In this document: piece after piece, positions 57,740 to 64,000 of the stretch
How the letters are laid out: each line of letters begins with the position of its first letter
Position numbering within the stretch: the first letter of the stretch is position 1
Source of the DNA: Chamaelirium japonicum
Taxonomy: Eukaryota > Streptophyta > Magnoliopsida > Liliales > Melanthiaceae
Reading direction: 5' to 3'
DNA: 64,000 nucleotides
Assembly (NCBI GenBank): GCA_947650365.1
Contig: CANTAL010000099.1
Coordinates: 496,001-560,000, forward strand
Made by a program: the position numbers and the translations under genes
Notes under the pieces: generated by a model
Databases searched by the model: none
Told to the model about the DNA's origin: nothing
The model's input: the letters and a program-made list of their open reading frames with translations, nothing else

Positions 57740-59170
57740 ATTAGAATGAATCATACCGTACGAATGAATTAGAATGGATCATACGAAGGAATTAGAATGG
57801 ATCGTACGAATGAATTAGAATGGATCGTACGAAGGAATTAGAATGGATCATATGAAGGAATTAGAATGGATAGTACGAATGAGTAAGAATGGATCGTGCG
57901 AGTGAATTAGAATGGATCGTACGAATGAATTAGAATAGATTGTGTGAATGAATTAGAATGGATCGTACGAATGAATTAGAATGGATCGTACGAATGAATT
58001 AGAATGGATCGTATGAATGAATTAGAATGGATCGTGCGAATGAAATAGAATGGATCGTATGAATGAAATAGAATAGATTCGCACGAATGTATCCATTCTA
58101 ATTCATTCGTACGATCCATTCTAATTCATTTGTACAATCCATTCTAATTCATTCGCACGATCCATTTGCATTCACTCAAACGATCCATTCTAATTCATTC
58201 ATATGATCCATTCTAATTCATTCGCACGAATGTATCCATTCTAATTCATTCATACGATCCATTCTAATTAATTTGTACGAATGTATCCACTCTAATTCAT
58301 TCATACGATCCATTCTAATTCATTCGCACGAATGTATCCATTCCAATTCATTCGTACGATCCATTCTAATTCATTCGCACAATCTATTCTAATTCATTCG
58401 TACGATCAATTCTAATTCATTAGCATGATCCATTCTAATTCATTCGTACGATCTATTCTATTTCATTCGTACAATCCATTCTTACTCAATCGTATGATCC
58501 ATTCTAATCCATTCGCACAATCTATTCTAATTCATTCGTACGATCCTTTCTATTTCATTCGTACGATCCATTCTAATTCATTCGATCCATTCTATTTCAT
58601 TCATACGATCCATTTTAATTCATTCGCACGATCCATTCTAATTCATTCATACGATCCATTCTAATTCATTCGTACGATCCATTCTAATTTCTTCGTATGA
58701 TCTATTCTAATTCCTTCGTACGATCCATTCTAATTCCTTCGTACGATCCATTCAAATTCATTCGCACGAATCTATCCATTCTAATTCATTCGTACGATCC
58801 ATTCTAATTCATTCGCACGATCCATTCAAATTCATTAATACGATCCAATCTAATTCAATCATACGATCTATTCTAATTCATTCGCACGAATATATCCTTT
58901 CTAATTCATTCGTACGATCTATTCTAATTCATTCGCACAATCTATTCTAATTCATTAGTACGATCCATTCTAATTCATTCGTACGATCCATTCTAATTCA
59001 TTAGCACGATCCAAATTTATTTATCCGTACGATCTATTCTATTTCATTCGTACGATCCATTCTTATCGCACGATCCATTCTAATTCATTCGCACGATCCA
59101 TTCTCCATTGTAATTCCTTCGTACTATCTATTCTAATTCCTTCGTATCCATTCTAATTCACTCATACGAT
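57740..59170. repeat. Hairpin cassette D followed by F module E, copy 2
   Basis: The R arm from GATCATACCGTACG (about 57,750) leads to the AGATTCGCACGAATG flip at 58,079 and the F arm with TTTGCATTCACTCAAACG. It then runs into module E, matching 47,460-48,502 minus six monomers. It has a shortened spacer ATTCATTCGATCC at 58,577. Confidence 0.85.
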
Positions 59171-59209
59171 CCATTCTACTTCATTCATACGATCCATTCT
59201 AATTCATTC

Positions 59210-61440
59210 GCATGAATGTATCCATTCTAATTCATTCGTACGATCCATTCTAATTCATTCGCACAATCTATTCTAATTCATTCATACGATCCATCCTAAT
59301 TCATTCGCACGAATGTATCCATTCTAATTCATTCGTACAATCCATTCTATTTCATTCGTACGATCCATTCTTACTCATTCGTACGATCCATTCGTATCCA
59401 TTCTAATTCATTCGTACGATCTATTCTAATTCATTCGTACGATCCATTCTAATTCATTAATACGATCCAATCTAATTCATTCATACGATCCATTCTAATT
59501 CATTCGTACGATCTATTCTAATTCATTCGCACGATCCATTCTAATTCATTCGCACGAACCATTCTAATTCATTCATACGATCCATTCTAATTCATTCGCA
59601 CGATCCATTCTAATTCATTCGTACGATCCATTCTATTTCATTCGTACAATCCATTCTATTTCATTCGTACGATCCATTCTAATTCATTCGCACGATCCAT
59701 TCTAATTCATTCGCATGATCCATTCTAATTCATTCGTACGATCGATTGTAATTCATTCATACGATCGATTCTAATTCATTCATACGATCCATTCTAATTC
59801 ATTCACACGAATGTATCCATTCTAATTCATTCTTACGATCCATTCTAATTCATTCGCACAATCTATTCTAATTCATTCATACGATCCATTCTAATTTATT
59901 CGCACGATCCATTCTAATTCATTCATATGATCCATTCTAATTCATTCATATGATCCATTCAATTTCATTCGTACTATCCATTCTAATTCATTCGCACGAT
60001 CCATTCTAATTCATTCCTACGATCCATTCTAATTCATTCGTACGATCCATTCTAATTCATTCGCACGATCTATTCTAATTCATTCGTACGATCCATTCTA
60101 ATTCAGTCGCACGATCCATTCTAATTCATTCATACGATCCATTCGAATTCATTCATACGATCCATTCTATTTCATTCGTACGATCCATTCTTTCTCATTC
60201 GTACGATCCATTCTAATTCATTTGCACGAAGGTATCCATTCTAATTCATTCGTACTATCCATTCTAATTCCTTCGTACGATCCATTCTAATTCCTTCGTA
60301 CGATCCATTCTAATTCATTCGTATGATCCATTCTAATTCATTCGTACGATCCATTCTAATTCCTTCGTATGATCCATTCTAATTCATTCGTACGGTATGA
60401 TTCATTCTAATTCATTCGTACGATTCATTCTAATTCAATCCATTCTAATTCATTCGTACGATCCATTCTAATTCATTCGTACGATCCATTCTAATTCATT
60501 CGTACGATTCATTCTAATTCAATCCATTCTAATTCATTCGTACGATCCATTCTTACTCATTCGTACGATCCATTCTAATTCATTCGCACGAATGAATCCA
60601 TTCTAATTCATTCGTATGATCCATTCTAATTCATTCGCATGAATGTATCTATTCTAATTCATTCGTACGATCCATTCTATCTTATTCGTACAATCCATTC
60701 TATTTCATTCGTACGATCCATTTGAATTCATTTGCACGATCCATTCTAATTCATTCGCATGATCCATTCTAATTCATTCGTACGATCGATTCTAATTCAT
60801 TCATACGATCCATTCTAATTCATTCGCACGAATGTATCCATTCTAATTCATTCGTACGATCCATTGTAATTCATTCGCACAATCTATTCTAATTCATTCA
60901 TACGATCCATCCTAATTCATTCGCACGAAAGTATCCATTCTAATTCATTCGTACAATCCATTCTATTTCATTCGTACGATCCATTCTTACTCATTCGTAC
61001 GATCCATTCGTATCCATTCTAATTCATTCGTACGATCTATTCTAATTCATTCGTACGATCCATTCTAATTCATTAATACGATCCAATCTAATTCATTCAT
61101 ACGATCCATTCTAATTCATTCGTACGATCTATTCTAATTCATTCGCACGATCCATTCTAGTTCATTCGCACGATCCATTCTAATTCATTCATACGATCTA
61201 TTCTAATTCATTCGCACGATCCATTCTAATTCATTCGTACGATCCATTCTATCTCATTCGTACAATCCATTCTATTTCATTCGTACGATCCATACTAATT
61301 CATTCGCACGATCCATTCTAATTCATTCGCATGATCCATTCTAATTCATTCGTACGATCGATTCTAATTCATTCATACGATCGATTCTAATTCATTCATA
61401 CGATCCATTCTAATTCATTCACACGAATGTATCCATTCTA
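59210..61440 (+). repeat. Duplication with 1,616-bp offset
   Basis: About 600 bp at 59,210-59,820 recur at 60,830-61,440. CCATCCTAATTC occurs at 59,291 and 60,907, and CGTACGATCGATT at 59,735 and 61,351. The two copies flank the module C copy, an arrangement like the insertion flanked by direct repeats in block A copy 1. Confidence 0.86.
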
Positions 61441-61994
61441 ATTCATTCGTACGATCCATTCTAATTCATTCGTACGATCCATTCTAATTCATTCATACGA
61501 TCCATTCTAATTCATTCATATGATCCATTCTAATTCATTCGCACGATCCATTCTTACTCATTCGTACGATCCATTCTAATTCATTCGCACGATCCATTCT
61601 AATTCATTAATACGATCCATTCAAATTCATTCGCACGATCCATTCTAATTCATTCACACTCATACGATCCATTCTAATTCATTCGCACGAATGTATCCTT
61701 TCTAATTCATTCGTACGATCCATTCTAATTCATTCGCACAATCTATTCTAATTCATTCGAACGATCCATTCTAATTCATTCGTACGATCCATTCTAATTC
61801 ATTCGTACGATCCATTCTAATTCATTCGCACGATCCATTCTAATTCATTAGCACGATCCATTCTAATTCATTCGTACGATCCATTCTAATTCATTTATAC
61901 GATCCAATCTAATTCATTCATACGATCCATTCTAATTCTTTTGCACGAATGTATCCATTCTAATTCATTCGTACAATCCATTCTAATTCATTAG

Positions 61995-62022
61995 CACCAA
62001 AAAACACGATCCACTCACATAC
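61995..62022. other. Orphan non-monomeric stretch at an F-to-R switch
   Basis: Between TTAGCAC and GAATAAATTAG the sequence reads CAAAAAACACGATCC, then ACTCACATACG. The A6 run is the longest homopolymer I noticed, and no other monomer variant matches it. It sits where F changes to R and where homology to 19.3 kb begins, so it looks like a repair or assembly join. Confidence 0.75.
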
Positions 62023-62029
62023 GAATAAA

Positions 62030-64000
62030 TTAGAATGAGTTAGAATGGATTGTGTGAATGAATTAGAATGGATCGTATGAATGAATTAGAATGGATCGTG
62101 CGAATGAATTAGAATGGATCGTGCGAATGAATTAGAATATGGATCGTACGAAGGAATTAGAATGGATCGTACGAATGAATTTGAATGTATCCTTTCTAAT
62201 TCATTCGTACGATCCATTCTAATTCCTTCGTATGATCCATTCTAATTCATTCGTACGATCCATTCTAATTCATTCACACGATCCATTCTAATTCATTCGT
62301 ACGATCCATTCTATTTCATTTATACGATCCATTCTAATTCATTCATACGATCTATTCTAATTCTTTCGCACGAATGAATCCATTCTAATTCATTCGTACG
62401 ATCCATTCTAATTCATTCACACGATCCATTCTAATTCATTCATACAATCCATTCTAATTCTTTTGCACGAATGTATCCATTCTAATTCATTCGTTCGATC
62501 CATTCTAATTCATTCGTACGATCCATTCTAATTCCTTTGCACGATCCATTCTAATTCATGCATATGATCCAATCTAATTCATTCATACGATCCATTCTAA
62601 TTCATTCGCACGAATGTATCCATTCTAATTCATTCGTACATGTATGAATGAATTAGAATGGATCGTACGAATGAATTAGAGTTGATACATTCGTGCGAAT
62701 GAATTAGAATGGATCGTACGAATGAATTAGATTGGATCGTATGAATGAATTATAATGGATCATGCGAATGAATTAGAATAGGTCATACGAATGAATTAGA
62801 ATGGATCGTACGAATGAATTAGAATGGATACATTCGTGCATAAGAATTAGAATGGATTGTATGAATGAATTAGAATGGATCGTGTGAATGAATTAGAATG
62901 GATACATTCGTGCGAATGAATTAGAATAGATTGTATGAATGAATTAGATTGGATCGTATGAATGAATTAGAATGGATCGTACGAATGAATTAGAATGGAT
63001 CGTACGAATGAATTAGAATAGATCGTTTGAATGAATTAGAATGGATCGTACTTATGAATTAGAATGGGTCATACGAATGAAATAGAATGGATCGTACGAA
63101 GGAATTAGAAAGGATCGTACAAATGAATTAGAATGGATCGTATGAATGAAATAGAATAGATCGTACGAATGAATTAGAATGGATCGTATGAATGAATTAG
63201 ATTGGATCGTATGAATGAATTAGAATGGATTGTACGAATGAAATAGAATAGATCGTACGAATGAATTAGAATGGATCGTGCGAATGAATTAGAATGGGTC
63301 ATACGAATGAATTAGAATGGATACACGATCCAGATCCATTCTAATTCATTCATACGATCCAATCTAATTCATTCAGAATGGATACACGATCCAGATCCAT
63401 TCTAATTCATTCGCACAATCTATTCTAATTCATTCGTAGGATCCATTCTAATTCATTACTACGATCCATTCTAATTCATTCATACGATTCATTCTAATTC
63501 ATTCGTACGATCCATTCTAATTCATTCGCACGATCCATTCTAATTCATTCATACGATCCATTCTAATTCATTCGTACGATCTATTCTATTTCATTCGTAC
63601 AATCCATTCTTACTCAATCGTATGATCCATTCTAATCCATTCGCACAATCTATTCTAATTCATTCGTACGATCCATTCTATTTCATTCGTACGATCTATT
63701 CTATTTCATTCGTACAATCCATTCTAATTCATTCATACGATCCAATCTAATTCATTCATACGATCCATTCTAATTCATTCGTACGATCTATTCTATTTCA
63801 TTCATACGATCCATTCTAATTCGTTTGTACGATCCTTTCTAATTCCTTCGTACGATCCATTCTATTTCATTCGTATGACCCATTCTAATTCATAAGTACG
63901 ATCCATTCTAATTCATTCAAACGATCCATTCTAATTCATTCGTACAATCCATTCTAATTCATTCATACGATCCATTCTAATTCATTCGTATGATCCATTC
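62030..64000. repeat. Rearranged patchwork of 16.5-20.3 kb sequences
   Basis: Three consecutive pieces match the earlier region in reversed order of position, each keeping its own orientation: 62,030-62,965 to 19,320-20,260, 63,010-63,600 to 17,718-18,240, and 63,690-64,000 to 16,561-16,871. Between the last two, 63,566-63,690 resembles 44,560-44,690 (TTACTCAATCGTATG, CTAATCCATTCG). Confidence 0.8.

Larger units (their letters stand above)
58080..62022 (+). repeat. Longest unidirectional block, 3.9 kb
   Basis: About 170 F monomers run without a flip. It contains module E, a module C copy (60,210-60,650) and the 1,616-bp duplication. It ends at the only clearly non-satellite stretch in the window. 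Confidence 0.9.
1..64000. repeat. 23-bp satellite array spanning the whole window
   Basis: The entire window consists of variants of one 23-bp monomer, whose halves are GATCCATTCTAA and TTCATTCGTAC. The consensus has 8 G/C of 23, with six C and two G on the ATTC strand, so base skew flips with orientation. Each monomer boundary carries the 8-bp palindrome TCGTACGA followed by GATC, and two CpGs. The core ATTCTAATTCATTC is the most constant part; the spacer between TTCATT and ATCC varies most (CGTACG, CGCACG, CATACG, CGTATG, CGTACA, TGTACG). A 28-bp class has GAATGTATCC in place of GATCC, and a 15-bp class lacks eight bases (AATTCAATCC). No stretch over about 30 bp departs from this pattern. 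The array continues past both window ends. The species and chromosomal position cannot be told from the sequence; nuclear heterochromatin of a eukaryote is an inference. Confidence 0.98.
30425..64000. other. Orientation map, second half (alternating F and R blocks)
   Basis: Same convention; block ends: F 30590, R 31294, F 31524, R 32157, F 35547, R 36139, F 36454, R 37654, F 39272, R 39514, F 39805, R 40214, F 41686, R 42005, F 42302, R 42903, F 43216, R 44194, F 44800, R 46319, F 46572, R 46716, F 48502, R 49010, F 49772, R 50050, F 50350, R 51346, F 51597, R 52049, F 52558, R 53400, F 53618, R 54461, F 54584, R 55605, F 55949, R 56872, F 57294, R 58079, F 62022, R 62186, F 62640, R 63322, F 64000. 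A short R remnant (AGAATGGATAC) interrupts the last F block near 63,377. The order of flips from 30,425 to about 40,540 reproduces that of 1-13,797, apart from the extra blocks at 3,121-4,720 in the first copy. Confidence 0.9.

Noticed and set aside
61995-62022. Poly(A) tail of a retroelement
   Set aside because: There are only six A, followed by satellite-like bases, and no element body lies upstream.
1-64000. CRISPR array (short repeats of about 23 bp)
   Set aside because: The repeats are contiguous with no unique spacers, no leader and no cas genes.
1-64000. Plasmid iterons or replication origin (20-bp class repeats with GATC)
   Set aside because: Iteron clusters are a few copies beside a rep gene; here 64 kb is all repeat. 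GATC density is simply one per monomer.
1-64000. Human-type satellite II/III (GGAAT or ATTCC pentamers)
   Set aside because: There is superficial CCATTC similarity, but the unit is 23 bp with a conserved CGTACGATC spacer; no pentamer ladder.
1-64000. CENP-B box in the monomer (TTCGTACGATCC against the TTCGNNNNANNC part of the box)
   Set aside because: The spacing of TTCG, A and C fits, but the essential GGG at the end is replaced by ATT. Likely chance.
1-64000. Telomeric repeats
   Set aside because: No TTAGGG, TTTAGGG or TTGGGG-type runs on either strand.

Overview
The whole 64-kb window is satellite DNA. I find no gene, RNA gene, transposon or unique-sequence island. The sequence is built from a 23-bp monomer (first half GATCCATTCTAA, second half TTCATTCGTAC; about 35% GC) repeated roughly 2,700 times. 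Minor length classes are 28 bp (five extra bases giving CGAATGTATCC) and 15 bp (an 8-bp deletion giving AATTCAATCC). An uninterrupted satellite of this size, with higher-order structure and with variation concentrated at its two CpG sites, points to nuclear heterochromatin of a eukaryote that methylates CpG (pericentromeric, subtelomeric or interstitial). I cannot name the species. The array runs off both ends of the window.

The array is not a simple head-to-tail satellite. Its orientation flips about 84 times, giving 85 blocks of about 80 bp to 3.9 kb. In blocks called F here, the ATTC-rich strand is the + strand. In blocks called R, it is the - strand. Flips are not random: a few junction types recur many times, so the flips are built into higher-order units that have themselves been copied.

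Layout: 1-13,797 and 30,425-40,541 are two near-identical copies of one mosaic block. The first copy carries an extra 3,625 bp, made of a 1.86-kb tandem duplication (1,181-3,038 and 4,806-6,663) around a 1.76-kb segment that also lies at 19,858-21,613. The stretch 13,798-30,424 is a mosaic of smaller modules. The stretch 40,542-58,079 holds several copies of an F/R hairpin cassette, seen also at 21.7, 27.9 and 57.7 kb. The stretch 58,080-62,022 is the longest block without a flip. The stretch 62,030-64,000 reuses pieces of 16.5-20.3 kb in a different order. Differences between copies are scattered substitutions plus indels that are nearly all whole monomers (23 or 138 bp), as expected from unequal exchange or replication slippage.

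Open reading frames of 70-91 codons occur, but they are periodic products of the satellite and are not annotated as genes. Coordinates of junctions and duplication edges are by eye and good to about 10-30 bp; identity statements are spot comparisons, not alignments.
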